Source of the DNA: Halomonas sp. I5-271120
Lineage (GTDB): Bacteria; Pseudomonadota; Gammaproteobacteria; Pseudomonadales; Halomonadaceae
Length of the DNA stretch: 64,000 bases
Reading direction: 5' to 3'
Assembly (NCBI RefSeq): GCF_030553075.1
Contig: NZ_CP130701.1
Location: forward strand, 1,984,001 to 2,048,000
Within the stretch, counting starts at the first letter, position 1. Every line of letters begins with the position of its first letter. Under the pieces are notes generated by a model, which had not been told where the DNA came from, did no database searches, and was given only the letters and a program-made list of their open reading frames with translations. A program made the translations under genes and the position numbers. This document shows, in pieces, positions 17,299 to 26,320 of this stretch.

Positions 17299-18297
17299 GG
17301 CCAGGGCTTGGCCCAGGTCGTGCCCGGACAGCCAGGCCCCCTCGATTCGTGGCGAACGGAAGGCATCGCCACACAGTGCAATGCCCCGGGCGCTGAGCCG
17401 GTAGCCGGGGCCCGAGATCGGTCCGGATGGCCTGGCATAGCGCCAGCGGTGAGCGCCGATGAGACGCGGCTTGGGTAGCGGCTGGGCGTAGAATGTCTCG
17501 AAGGCCGAGAATAGCCGCTCTGCTACCGTATCGGCATCGTCTTCCAGCCAGGCAGTGCTGGCCTCTGGGCTGGCGAGCAGGGTCAGACTTTCGTCCTGCG
17601 ATTGGCGGCCGGGCTTGGTGTCGTTGCGGCTGATCATGGCCAGTGGGCCGATATTGACGAAGGCGGCCTGCCAGTCAGCATCGGCGCCGGGCAGTTCCGG
17701 CAGGGGCTCATCGAAGACCACGTGGCCAGCCCAGCAGGGTTTTTGCACGATGGCCAGGCAGTCGGCGGCCAGCGCCGGATCGTGGGGCGCGACCAGCGGC
17801 TCGGCCTGAGGCGTGGGCACCGTGACCACTACCCGGGCATAGGGGCCATGATCGCGGCCTGTGTCGTCGGCCAGCCACCAGCCGTCGGCTTTCTGGTGCA
17901 GGGCGGTAATGCGTGTCTGGACATGCAGATTGAGGCCTTCGGCCAGCGAACGTGTCAGGGCGCTCATGCGCGGCGCGGCGCTGTAGCGCGTTTGATCGTC
18001 ATGGTGGGGCTGCCAGCCGTCGGCCTCTACCCGCCACAGTCGCTGCGGCCAGGGAGCCACCAGCCCGGCTTTGCGCCAGGCTTCGACTTGCTCGGAGAAG
18101 CGTGCTTCGCGGACGGTGAAATACTGAGCCCCCAGATCGACGACGGCGCCGGGCAGCCGACGGCTGGTCAGGCGGCCGCCTGGTCCACGTGCCTTGTCGA
18201 AGACCTCGCTTGAGATGTCGCGATCGGCGAGTACCTGAGCACAGGCGAGCCCCGATAGGCCGGCACCAATAATGGCGATGGAAGGGGTGGCAGTCAT
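17281..18297 (-). CDS. Renalase-like NAD(P)/FAD-dependent oxidoreductase
   Basis: 338 residues from MTATPSIAIIGAGLSGLACA behind GGAGG; the frame extends to 18336 without a better site. FAD motif GAGLSGLACAQVLADR with FDKARGPGGRLTSRR is typical of bacterial renalase-like (COG3380) proteins, and near the C-terminus GIALCGDAF completes FAD binding. Bacterial renalases oxidise off-pathway dihydronicotinamide isomers; whether this one does is inference. Monocistronic. The gene's last bases belong to a 16-bp tandem duplication. Confidence 0.83.
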   Translation of the reverse strand: MTATPSIAIIGAGLSGLACAQVLADRDISSEVFDKARGPGGRLTSRRLPGAVVDLGAQYFTVREARFSEQVEAWRKAGLVAPWPQRLWRVEADGWQPHHDDQTRYSAAPRMSALTRSLAEGLNLHVQTRITALHQKADGWWLADDTGRDHGPYARVVVTVPTPQAEPLVAPHDPALAADCLAIVQKPCWAGHVVFDEPLPELPGADADWQAAFVNIGPLAMISRNDTKPGRQSQDESLTLLASPEASTAWLEDDADTVAERLFSAFETFYAQPLPKPRLIGAHRWRYARPSGPISGPGYRLSARGIALCGDAFRSPRIEGAWLSGHDLGQALAAEIGR

Positions 18298-18615
18298 GAA
18301 TCCTCCGGGAGACTGGCGTGGCTGGCGCTGCAGCAATTAGTTACTAGGTTAACAGAATCGTACAAACGCTGTATAACATTCAGTCTGTCCTGCGGCGGTC
18401 CGCCACCGCCTTCTGGTGCTGATGAAGGCAGCGAGTCCTGGCGTGGCAGGATCGTCATGAGCCACGCTTGTTGTCAGGCTCCTGTTCTCAGCCATCTGTC
18501 CACGGATTCTAGTTCTCAGGCGCTGTGGCAGCATCTTTCCTCGGGTTAGTTTGCCAAGGCAAGACGGTTCGACGTAGACGGGTATCACATTCGATTCAGC
18601 ATTCTAGGAGGCAGC
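18298..18615. promoter_or_regulatory. Divergent intergenic region with MerR-like half-sites
   Basis: 318 bp without a gene between the renalase-like gene (minus) and the YfcH-like gene (plus). At 18359-18376 it holds CGTACA-N5-TGTATA, half-sites like those of the LitR operator but at a spacing of 5 rather than 12. AGGAGG precedes the plus-strand start. Nothing else is recognisable. Confidence 0.35.
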
Positions 18616-19521
18616 ATGCGTATTCTGGTCACTGGTGGAACCGGCTTCGTCGGTAGGCCCCTGTGCCAACGCCTGGCCGAGGCGGGACACGACCTGCTGG
18701 TGGTGTCCCGGGATCCGGCCAGCGCGCGGGACCTGCTGCCGGCGGATGCGCGAGTCGCGGACTCGGTAATGGCATTCGCCGAGGCGCGGCCAGAGGCGAT
18801 CATCAACCTCGCCGGCGAATCGATCGCCGGTAAGCGCTGGAGCGAGGCGCAGAAGACCCGGCTGGTGGACTCTCGCGTCGATATCACCCGGGAGCTGGTC
18901 AAGCTGTGCGGTCAGCTTGCCGAGGAGGGCGCGGCGCCGCGGGTGATGATCTCCGGCTCGGCAATGGGCTACTACGGCGACCAGGGCGACGCCCGGGTGA
19001 CCGAGGACACCTCGCCGCACGATGAATTCGCCCACCGCCTATGCGAACGCTGGGAGCAGGAGGCCAAAGCAGCCGAGGCCCATGGCGTTCGGGTTGTACT
19101 GGTGCGCACCGGGCTGGTGCTCGAGAAAGACGGTGGCACCCTTGCGAAGATGCTCACGCCCTTCAAGCTGGGGCTGGGTGGCCCCTTCGGCAGTGGGCGT
19201 CAGTTCATGCCCTGGATCCATCGCGAGGACATGTTGCGGCTGCTCGAGTTTCTGCTCGAGCACGAGGAGCTTAGCGGCCCCTTCAATGCCTCGGCCCCCA
19301 AGCCCGAGACCAACGCCGCCTTTACCGCCACCCTGGCCCGGCACCTCAAGCGGCCGGCCTTCATGGCGGTGCCGGCCTGCGTGCTCAAGGTAGGCCTCGG
19401 CGACATGGCCAACCTGCTGCTGACCGGTGCCGACATGCGCCCGGCGCGCCTCGAGAACGCCGGCTTTCGCTTCGAGTACCCGACTCTCGATCAGGCGCTG
19501 ACGGCGATCCTCGGGCGCTAG
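18616..19521 (+). CDS. TIGR01777-family epimerase (YfcH-like SDR)
   Basis: 301 residues starting MRILVTGGTGFVGRPLCQRL: extended-SDR NAD(P) motif TGGTGFVG at residues 6-13, NLAGESIAGKRWSEAQK near 67, SGSAMGYYGDQGD near 115 with the Tyr in place, and the DUF1731 C-terminus ending in YPTLDQALTAIL. The family includes E. coli YfcH; its substrate is unknown. AGGAGG gives a strong start. Monocistronic, followed by a hairpin and a long terminator. Confidence 0.9.
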   Translation: MRILVTGGTGFVGRPLCQRLAEAGHDLLVVSRDPASARDLLPADARVADSVMAFAEARPEAIINLAGESIAGKRWSEAQKTRLVDSRVDITRELVKLCGQLAEEGAAPRVMISGSAMGYYGDQGDARVTEDTSPHDEFAHRLCERWEQEAKAAEAHGVRVVLVRTGLVLEKDGGTLAKMLTPFKLGLGGPFGSGRQFMPWIHREDMLRLLEFLLEHEELSGPFNASAPKPETNAAFTATLARHLKRPAFMAVPACVLKVGLGDMANLLLTGADMRPARLENAGFRFEYPTLDQALTAILGR

Positions 19522-19532
19522 GCCTTTCACAG

Positions 19533-19603
19533 CCGGTGCGGCTATCTCCGCACCGGCATATCTCTTAGCACCAGCATCTCCCTTAGCACCAACATTTCCG
19601 TAA
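19533..19603. repeat. Hairpin plus three 18-bp tandem repeats downstream of the YfcH-like gene
   Basis: CCGGTGCGG-CTATCT-CCGCACCGG (19533-19556) is a perfect 9-bp-arm hairpin. Starting within its right arm are three 18-bp units, GCACCGGCATATCTCTTA (19550), GCACCAGCATCTCCCTTA (19568) and GCACCAACATTTCCGTAA (19586). Confidence 0.75.
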
Positions 19604-19644
19604 AACCCAGCGCGCCCGGCCAACTTGGCCGGGCGCGCTGGGTT
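19604..19644. terminator. Long GC-rich bidirectional hairpin terminator
   Basis: 18-bp perfect arms, AACCCAGCGCGCCCGGCC at 19604-19621 and its complement at 19627-19644, with the loop AACTT. It lies between the convergent YfcH-like gene and rapA. Its T-tract is short, so it may also work as a processing or stability element. Confidence 0.75.
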
Positions 19645-19717
19645 CCATCGATGCCTTGGGGCTTGTCGCAGGCGGGCGCCCTTGTGGCGCGAGTGGTCAA
19701 AGCCCGTCAGCGCCGAG

Positions 19718-22660
19718 CTAGTCGGTGTCGATGGTGACGATCACCCGCACCGCATCCAGGCGCAGCCGGGTGCCTTCGATGGCGCTGTCCAGTGTGGCAC
19801 GGGTATCGGCGAGGGCCTTCAGCTCATCCTCGCGTACCGCCGGGTTGTGACGGGATAGCGCCTTGAGGCGAGAAAGCTCGCCGTCCAGGGTCTCGCGCAT
19901 GCGGGTCTGGGCGGCCTCGACGATGCTCGGCAGTTCCCGTTCGGCTTCCTGCTCGCCCTGGGTCAAGAGCTCTCGCAGCTGATCGTGGCGGTCCTTGATC
20001 AGGTCGCGGGCCACCGCTTTCTTGACCTTGGTTAGGTTCTTGGCGAGCCCACCGAAGGAGACCTTCGACGACAGGTTGTTGCCGGTTTCGTCGAGCAGTA
20101 CGCGCACCGCGGTGGCCGGCAGGAAGCGGTTGATGTGCAGCTTCTTGGGCGCCGGGCAGTGGGTGCGGAAGACCAGCTCGGTCATCAGACGGCCGCCGGG
20201 AATCGCCGGGTGCTTGAGCAGGGCCAGCGCCGTGTTGCCCATGTTGCCATCGAGCTGACGGCCCATCATCTCGCGCACCAGGGGGTGCTCCCAGGACAGA
20301 TGCTGAACGTCGTCCCGGGCCAGGGCTTTGCTGCGGGACAGGGTGGCCGAGAAGCCGTCTTCGCCCTTCACCAGCCCTGGCAGGCCGTCGAGCATCTGCG
20401 GGCTCGGCTGCAGGTGCACAACCTCGCCGCCGAGTTCCTGGCTGTCGACGCCGAAGATATCCAACGCCTGTTCCAGATAGCGGGGCAGCGCCTTGTCATC
20501 GTCAAGCTCGCGGATCGCCTCGATCACCTTGGCGGCGCGCGCCGGGCGGCAGGCGTTGTGCTCGAGCAGGCGGTTGCGACCGGCCTCGCGCTCCTTGAGC
20601 TTGGTCTCGAACAGCGCGCGGGTCTCGGTGATCAGCTCCTCGAGGCCTTCCTCGTCGAGCAGCGCCTCGGCCAGCTCGTCGCCGAAGGCGTCGAACAGCT
20701 CGCTGCCGATCCCGTGGGGGGCGCTGAAGGCGTCCATCCCTTCCCGATACCAGCGCAGCAGGCGGGCGCCGGGGCTCTGTTCGAAGACCGGCACATGCAG
20801 CTGGATGGTGTGCTGCTGGCCGATGCGATCCAGGCGGCCGATGCGCTGTTCGAGCTGATCAGGATGCTGGGGCAGGTCGAACATCACCAGGTGCCGGCAG
20901 AACTGGAAGTTGCGGCCCTCGGAGCCGATCTCCGAGCACACCAGCACCTGGCAGCCGTCTTCGGTGTCGGCGAAGGCGGCCGCGGCGCGGTCGCGCTCGA
21001 CCAGAGTCAGGCCCTCGTGGAACACCGGTGCATGCACGCCGCCCAGCACCCGCAAGCCTTCGGCGAGCTCGAGGGCGGTGTCGCGGTCATGGGCGATGAC
21101 CAGCATCTTGTCGTCGCCGACCTCGGTGAGTTGCTCGAGCAGCCATGTCACTCGGGGATCGAACTGCCACCAGGGCTCGGCGTTGAGCGGGTCTTCGCCC
21201 AGTGCCCGGTACATGGCGTCTGGATAGATCAGCACGTCCGGGTGATCGAGCCCGGTTTCGATCAACAGCTCGTCGAGGTAGTCCTCGTCGCGTTCGATTC
21301 GGCGCAGCACCCGGCGATAGGCCGAAGGCTGGGCGAGCTCGCTGACGTGCAGCTCGCGAGCCGGGAAACCGCCGACGTGACGGCGGCTGTTGCGGAACAT
21401 CACCCGGCCGGTGCCATGGCGATCGAGCAGTTGCTCGGTGAGCTGGCGCCGGGCGGCCTCGCGCTGGGCGTCGTCGCTCTCCGGCTCGACCAGGGTATCG
21501 AGCAGGGCCTGGCTGTCGGCGTCGTCGATCACCGCGTCGATCCGCGCCCGGGCGGCGTCGCCCTCGGCTGCGGTGGCGGCGGGCAGCGTCTCCAGGGCAT
21601 CGATGGCTTCGGCCACCTGCACGTAGCCGGCCTCCTCGGCCTTGAAGCGCTCGAGGTCCTGATAGCGGTCCGGGTCGAGCAGGCGCAGCCGTGCGAAGTG
21701 GCTCTCAAGGCCCATCTGCTCGGGGGTAGCAGTCAGCAGCAGCACGCCGTCGATGGTCCTCGACAGGCGCTCTACGCAGCTATAGCCGGGGCCCTGTTCG
21801 TCCGGGGTCCAGTCCAGGTGATGGGCCTCGTCGACGATCAGCATGTCCCATTCGCAGGCCTCGGCCTGGGCCTGGCGGTGCGGGTTGTTGAACAGCCACT
21901 GCTGGCTCGCCAGCACCAGTTGGCCGGTCTCGAAGGGATTGCCTTCACTGTGGGCCTGGCTCTGGTGCTCGTCGAGCAGGGTGACCTTGAGGGCGAAGCG
22001 GCGCAGCAACTCGACCAGCCACTGGTGCGTGAGGCTGTCCGGTACCAGGATAAGCGCACGTTCGGCGCGGCCGGTGAGCAGCAGCCGGTGCAGAATCAGG
22101 CCGGCTTCGATGGTCTTGCCCAGGCCCACTTCGTCGGCCAGCAGCACCCGGGGGGCGTGGCGGTTGGTGATCTCGTCGGCGATGTAGAGCTGGTGATCGA
22201 TCAGGTCGACCTTGGGGCCGGCGAGACCCAGCGCCGGGTTCTGCTCGATGCGATTGTGGTGGTGCAGGGTGCGAAAGCGCAGGTTGAACCAGTCGTTGCG
22301 GTCGACCTGGCCGGTCAGCAGGCGGTCCCGGGCCTGGTCGAACTGCATGGTGTCGGCCAACTGGGCTTCGGGCAGTTCGCGCAGCTGGCCTTGGTCGTCC
22401 TCGCCGATATAGACGATCAGGCCGCGCTCTTCCTTGCTGTCGTCGACCAGCATCTGCCAGCCCTCGGCGGACTGGATGCGGTCGCCGCTGCCGAAGGCCA
22501 CGCGGGTCAGGGGGGCCTGGCGCACGCTGTAGGTGCGTGTTTCCTCGCTGGCGGCAAACAGCACGGTGACGGTACGGAAATCGCAGTTCAGGACGGTGCC
22601 CAGGCCCAGCTCGGCTTCGCCGTCGCTGATCCAGCGCTGGCCGGGAGAAAATTCGCTCAT
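19718..22660 (-). CDS. rapA: RapA, RNA polymerase-associated Swi2/Snf2 ATPase
   Basis: Recycles RNA polymerase from stalled post-termination complexes. 980 residues (E. coli 968). Start MSEFSPGQRWISDGEAELG is chosen by homology over the longer frame to 22693. N-terminal tandem Tudor-like region (1 to about 110), Walker A DEVGLGKTIEAG near 175, DEAH box near 280, then the second RecA lobe with SEIGSEGRNFQFCRHLVMFD and QRIGRLDRIGQ. Neighbours are unrelated. Confidence 0.96.
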   Translation of the reverse strand: MSEFSPGQRWISDGEAELGLGTVLNCDFRTVTVLFAASEETRTYSVRQAPLTRVAFGSGDRIQSAEGWQMLVDDSKEERGLIVYIGEDDQGQLRELPEAQLADTMQFDQARDRLLTGQVDRNDWFNLRFRTLHHHNRIEQNPALGLAGPKVDLIDHQLYIADEITNRHAPRVLLADEVGLGKTIEAGLILHRLLLTGRAERALILVPDSLTHQWLVELLRRFALKVTLLDEHQSQAHSEGNPFETGQLVLASQQWLFNNPHRQAQAEACEWDMLIVDEAHHLDWTPDEQGPGYSCVERLSRTIDGVLLLTATPEQMGLESHFARLRLLDPDRYQDLERFKAEEAGYVQVAEAIDALETLPAATAAEGDAARARIDAVIDDADSQALLDTLVEPESDDAQREAARRQLTEQLLDRHGTGRVMFRNSRRHVGGFPARELHVSELAQPSAYRRVLRRIERDEDYLDELLIETGLDHPDVLIYPDAMYRALGEDPLNAEPWWQFDPRVTWLLEQLTEVGDDKMLVIAHDRDTALELAEGLRVLGGVHAPVFHEGLTLVERDRAAAAFADTEDGCQVLVCSEIGSEGRNFQFCRHLVMFDLPQHPDQLEQRIGRLDRIGQQHTIQLHVPVFEQSPGARLLRWYREGMDAFSAPHGIGSELFDAFGDELAEALLDEEGLEELITETRALFETKLKEREAGRNRLLEHNACRPARAAKVIEAIRELDDDKALPRYLEQALDIFGVDSQELGGEVVHLQPSPQMLDGLPGLVKGEDGFSATLSRSKALARDDVQHLSWEHPLVREMMGRQLDGNMGNTALALLKHPAIPGGRLMTELVFRTHCPAPKKLHINRFLPATAVRVLLDETGNNLSSKVSFGGLAKNLTKVKKAVARDLIKDRHDQLRELLTQGEQEAERELPSIVEAAQTRMRETLDGELSRLKALSRHNPAVREDELKALADTRATLDSAIEGTRLRLDAVRVIVTIDTD

Positions 22661-22849
22661 GCTGCCTCGGATACTGAAAGGGTCGATGCGCACGCAGCCG
22701 GCACAAAGCGGCCGACGACGACAGGGCGCGGTATCTTACAGCAAAGCGGGGCGCGGCTTAAGTAGGCAAGGCGTCAGCCGGGAAGACGATGGCCGCATGT
22801 CAGTGACGTCATGCGGCCCTGGGGGTGAACGAGTGGGCAGAGCGAGCGT

Positions 22850-23647
22850 TCAGCGCGTCGTCCAGGCGTCGAGCTGGGCCCTGGTGAGTTCGCCCACATG
22901 ACGTTCGATCAGCCGGCCATCGGCATCGAAGTAGAGGCTGGTGGGCAGTCCCGGCGACTCGGCGATCACGCCCAGGCGCTGCTGCGGGTCGAGCAGGGCC
23001 TGGTCGAAGCTGAGGTTGTTATCGTCCAGGTAGCGCACGACCTGAAGGAGCTCTTCCCCTTGATTGGCGGCGACCACGGTGATGTCATCGCGACTGGCCA
23101 CCTCAGCGAGTAGCGGCATCTCGCGCAGGCAGGGCGGACACCAGGTGGCCCACAGATTGATCAGCACCGGCTGGCCGCTGAGCGACTCCAGTGCGATGGG
23201 CTCGCCGTCGAGATTCTCAAGCGTCAGCTCAGGCAGCCTTTGCAGGGTGGCGCTCGACCCCAGCGGATTCCATCCCACCAGTGCCAGCCACAGCACCGAG
23301 CAGCCGAGCAGCAGCGCCAGGCCGCCCAACATGCGCCCCATGTGGTCACGCAGCATCCAGGCCGTCCAGACGCTGGCGGCGGCGAGCCCCGCCAGGCCCA
23401 GGTAACCTGGCTGCCAGAACTTGAGGGCATCCAGCGGTGCTGTGGCGAAGCTGTCGAGGTGCGTGAGCACATGCCCCAGGCGCGCCGCGACCAGCCAACT
23501 GAGCAGCAGGCCATTGAACCAGCGGGTATGAGCGCGCCGCGGCAGGCCCAGCAGCACCAGGCTGAGGACCAGCAGAACAAGAGCCGCCGTCAGCGCATAG
23601 AGGCGCGGCAGCGAGATCAACAGCGGACCGAGGGCCAGGGCATCCAT
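22850..23647 (-). CDS. Membrane TlpA-type thioredoxin with Lgt-like N-terminal region
   Basis: 265 residues from MDALALGPLLISLPRL; no strong ribosome site, and other in-frame starts reach 23869. Residues 1 to about 120 form four hydrophobic segments with RWFNGLLLSWLVAARLGHVL and FWQPGYLGLAGL, which resemble part of prolipoprotein diacylglyceryl transferase. Residues about 130-265 are a periplasmic thioredoxin domain with the redox pair in WCPPCLREMP. Probable thiol-disulfide reductase. Such fusions are known, but the Lgt-like part is too short to expect transferase activity. Confidence 0.82.
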   Translation of the reverse strand: MDALALGPLLISLPRLYALTAALVLLVLSLVLLGLPRRAHTRWFNGLLLSWLVAARLGHVLTHLDSFATAPLDALKFWQPGYLGLAGLAAASVWTAWMLRDHMGRMLGGLALLLGCSVLWLALVGWNPLGSSATLQRLPELTLENLDGEPIALESLSGQPVLINLWATWCPPCLREMPLLAEVASRDDITVVAANQGEELLQVVRYLDDNNLSFDQALLDPQQRLGVIAESPGLPTSLYFDADGRLIERHVGELTRAQLDAWTTR

Positions 23648-23810
23648 GTCGTCGGGCTCCGGTAAGTAGCGAAAAGACGTTAGCCTACTGCCTGGCCCGA
23701 TGGCTGTCACGGAGAGGACGGCATGACCGGCAGCGGAAAGAGGCGCTGGCTCTTGGCGCAAGGGCAAGAATGGGACAGGATGGCCGCATCCATCTGCCGG
23801 AGGCTCCCCG

Positions 23811-24371
23811 ATGCGCCACCTTGTCCCCTTGATTCTGATCTGCCTGCTTGGCCTGAGTGGCTGCTCCACACTTTCCTATTCGGTCAGCGAAGACACCCTG
23901 CAGCAAGAGCTGACGGCGGCCGTGGAAGGCTTCGACCGGGCTCAGCTCAAGGCCGGTTCGCCGCTGTCGCTGAAGCTTACGTCCACCGATCTTGCCGTCG
24001 GCCCGGACGGTCGCGACGTGGTGCGCATCGCGGTCGCCGGTCGCGTCGCCGTCAACGCCTTCGCTTCCAACCTGCCCGCCGATGTGTCGCTGAGTCTTGA
24101 GGGCATGCCCTACTACGACAACGATGAGGGGGCGATTTACCTGCGTCGCCTGACGCTGCTCGACAGCCGCATCGACGCGCCCTGGCTACCGGTGGATGTC
24201 GCCCCGATCACCGATATGGTGGTGCGCCTGGTCGCCCAGACCCTGGAGAGCGTGCCGGTGTATCGCCTGGACCCGGACGCCATGGGCTGGGGCTGGAAGG
24301 AGCGCCTGGCGTCGCGAGCCGTGACGCTGGATATCGAGCCCGGCAAGCTGGTGCTGAAGCCGGGGCTTTAG
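23811..24371 (+). CDS. DUF1439 lipoprotein (YceB-like)
   Basis: 186 residues with a lipoprotein signal: MRHLVPLILICLLGLSGC, lipobox LSGC with Cys18. The mature part (YSVSEDTLQQELTAAVEGFD ...) is the DUF1439 pattern of E. coli YceB, a small outer-membrane-anchored TULIP-like protein that may carry lipid. No operon partner. The function is not experimentally settled in the family. Confidence 0.82.
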   Translation: MRHLVPLILICLLGLSGCSTLSYSVSEDTLQQELTAAVEGFDRAQLKAGSPLSLKLTSTDLAVGPDGRDVVRIAVAGRVAVNAFASNLPADVSLSLEGMPYYDNDEGAIYLRRLTLLDSRIDAPWLPVDVAPITDMVVRLVAQTLESVPVYRLDPDAMGWGWKERLASRAVTLDIEPGKLVLKPGL

Positions 24372-24533
24372 ACGAGACGAGACAAAACTAGCCAGGCCAG
24401 CCGCCGCCCAGGCGACGGATTCGGCCGCCCGCATTGGGTATCATGAGGCGCTACGCGAGGGTGGCGCTTCATACGTGACTCTGATTTATCCACACCCCTC
24501 ACACGACTCAAACGATCCACACCGGGAGCTTCC

Positions 24534-24749
24534 ATGGCCAAGCCTGCCTTCGACATCCTGCGCGCTCTGGCAATAGCGAGTCAGGCCGTTGGTCTGATCG
24601 CCGTCATTACCCTGGAAACCGTGATGGGCGACGCCGCTCGCCCCTGGCAGGGCCTGACGCTTGGGCTGATGGTCGCCTCAGCACTGGCGCTGGCGGTGGC
24701 GAGGACCTATCGGCGCAATCGTCAGCGCAAGCAAGCGGATCGAGGCTGA
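24534..24749 (+). CDS. Small two-helix membrane protein, unknown
   Basis: 71 residues, MAKPAFDILRALAIASQAVG: two hydrophobic segments (about 8-28 and 40-60) and a basic tail RTYRRNRQRKQADRG, so the C-terminus should face the cytoplasm. GGGAG lies 7 nt before the ATG. No family recognised. Confidence 0.6.
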   Translation: MAKPAFDILRALAIASQAVGLIAVITLETVMGDAARPWQGLTLGLMVASALALAVARTYRRNRQRKQADRG

Positions 24750-24770
24750 GGGCGGCGCCCAGAGGGGCGT

Positions 24771-25184
24771 TTAGGCGCCCGCGGCGGCGGGCCGGATGCT
24801 CACCGGCGCACAACGCCGTGGGTCGATGGTGACCACTTGCAGATGATGCCCCTCGGGCAGTGGACAGCTCAGCACCCGCCAGGCACAGCCCGGGGAACTG
24901 CTGCCCTGGCTCTGGTAGAGGCGGGCGCCGCGGGCGGTCAGGCGTTTACACAGCGCTGGAAAGTCGGCGTCGGGCACTTCGAGGGTCATGCGTCGTGGTG
25001 GCGATGGCGTTTCGCTCATCACCAGCATCAGTACCTGGGTATGCCCTCGGGCATCGCTGCCCAGCTCGAAAACCGCCCCTGTTGGGGTAGCGATCAACAG
25101 CGGCAGCAACTCACCGAAGGCCAGCGTCAGCGCATCGAGATCGCGAACCCTGAGGGTTGCCTTGTCCAGGGATAGTCGCTGCAT
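24771..25184 (-). CDS. VOC (glyoxalase/bleomycin-resistance fold) family protein
   Basis: 137 residues, MQRLSLDKATLRVRDLDALT. A first beta-alpha-beta-beta half carries LRVRDLDALTLAFGELL, and the second carries RMTLEVPDADFPALCKRL and ends PLPEGHHLQVV. The metal-ligand positions are poorly conserved in the first half, so catalytic activity is uncertain. It starts after CAGGTGG. Substrate unknown. Confidence 0.72.
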   Translation of the reverse strand: MQRLSLDKATLRVRDLDALTLAFGELLPLLIATPTGAVFELGSDARGHTQVLMLVMSETPSPPRRMTLEVPDADFPALCKRLTARGARLYQSQGSSSPGCAWRVLSCPLPEGHHLQVVTIDPRRCAPVSIRPAAAGA

Positions 25185-25290
25185 CGTGGCCACCTGATTG
25201 CCATGTCTATGCCGTGAGTGTTGCGTACGGCGAGGCGCCATGCCGCTGAATTGTCGCTATGCGTGCGAGTGGTTGGGCCTATCGAGACGC

Positions 25291-25327
25291 AAAAAAGGGC
25301 GGTGGCTCATGGCCACCGCCCCTTTTT
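25291..25327. terminator. Bidirectional rho-independent terminator
   Basis: A-run, GGGCGGTGGC, loop around TCAT, complementary GCCACCGCCC, T-run. It serves the minus-strand aldo/keto reductase. Confidence 0.9.
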
Positions 25328-25369
25328 ATCTCGTCTACATCTTATCTATGTCGCTGCCGCCCCTCGTGA

Positions 25370-26182
25370 TCAGTCCCAGTCGGGCGCGAAGTCGGGGTTG
25401 GCGATGCGCTCACCCCGGTCGAGCGTCGCGATCTCGTCGAGCTCGTCGTTGCTCAGGGTGATCTTCAGCGCCTCGATGTTGCTCTTGAGGTGATCGGCCT
25501 TGGTAGACGACGGGAAGGTCACGATATCCAGCGCCTGAAGCCAGGCCAGGGTGACCTGTGCCGGGGTGGCGTCATGGTTCGCGGCGATGCGCTTGAGGGT
25601 CTCGTCCTCCATCACCTTGCCGACGGCCAGCGGCATGAAGGCGGTGACCGCGATATCGTGACGCTTGCAGTGCTCCACCAGCGCGCGGTTCTGCAGGAAG
25701 GGGTGGACCTCAATCTGGTTGGTCAGCAGTGCGCCTTCGCCGAGGATATCCACTGCCTGGTCGATCTGCGCCATGGTGAAGTTGGACACGCCGATATGAC
25801 GGGTCTTGCCGGCCTTCTGTACCTCGCGCAGAGCGGTGAGGTAATCGCGCATCGGCACCTCATCGTTCGGCGACGGCCAGTGGATCAGCAGCAGGTCGAC
25901 GTAATCGGTGCCGAGCTTGTCCAGGCTCTCGTCGACGCTCTTCTTGAGAGCATCGGGAGTGAGCGTGTCGTGCCAGACCTTGGTGGTCAGGAAAATCTCG
26001 TCACGCGGCACCGAGCTCTCGGCGATCGCCTGGCCGACCTCGGCCTCGTTGCCGTACATCTGGGCGGTATCGATATGGCGATAGCCCAGTTCCAGGGCGT
26101 TGCTGACGGCGCTCTTGAGGGTATCGCCCTTAAGACGGAAGGTGCCGAGCCCGGGATTGGGAATAGCGGTGTGCTGAGTCAT
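25370..26182 (-). CDS. Aldo/keto reductase (DkgB-like)
   Basis: NADPH-dependent carbonyl reductase, TIM barrel, 270 residues. The catalytic tetrad is visible: Asp in GYRHIDTAQMYGNE (with the Tyr), Lys in FLTTKVWHD, His in LLIHWPSPN. The C-terminal FPSSTKADHLKSNIEA cofactor motif is present. Closest in style to E. coli 2,5-diketo-D-gluconate/methylglyoxal reductase DkgB. GGAGG precedes the ATG. Probably a detoxification enzyme for small aldehydes. Confidence 0.93.
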   Translation of the reverse strand: MTQHTAIPNPGLGTFRLKGDTLKSAVSNALELGYRHIDTAQMYGNEAEVGQAIAESSVPRDEIFLTTKVWHDTLTPDALKKSVDESLDKLGTDYVDLLLIHWPSPNDEVPMRDYLTALREVQKAGKTRHIGVSNFTMAQIDQAVDILGEGALLTNQIEVHPFLQNRALVEHCKRHDIAVTAFMPLAVGKVMEDETLKRIAANHDATPAQVTLAWLQALDIVTFPSSTKADHLKSNIEALKITLSNDELDEIATLDRGERIANPDFAPDWD

Positions 26183-26320
26183 GCAACCTCCGTAACAGTG
26201 ATGAAGATTCGGGCTTGGCGAGTACCTCTCGCCATGCTCGATAGCTGACTAATAAATCTTGGGATCATCCCGCCGGATTCAAGGGCGGGATGAGACGCGT
26301 CGATGACGGCGCGTGGCGAC

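Noticed and set aside
18359..18376. Second LitR operator upstream of the renalase-like gene
   Set aside because: Half-sites TGTATA and GTACA are present but 5 bp apart instead of 12, and no partner half-site fits at 12 bp on either strand.
20135..22765. 876-codon open frame on the plus strand opposite rapA
   Set aside because: High-GC antisense shadow: Gly/Val/Gln-rich, no family pattern, no ribosome site, and the other strand encodes full-length RapA.
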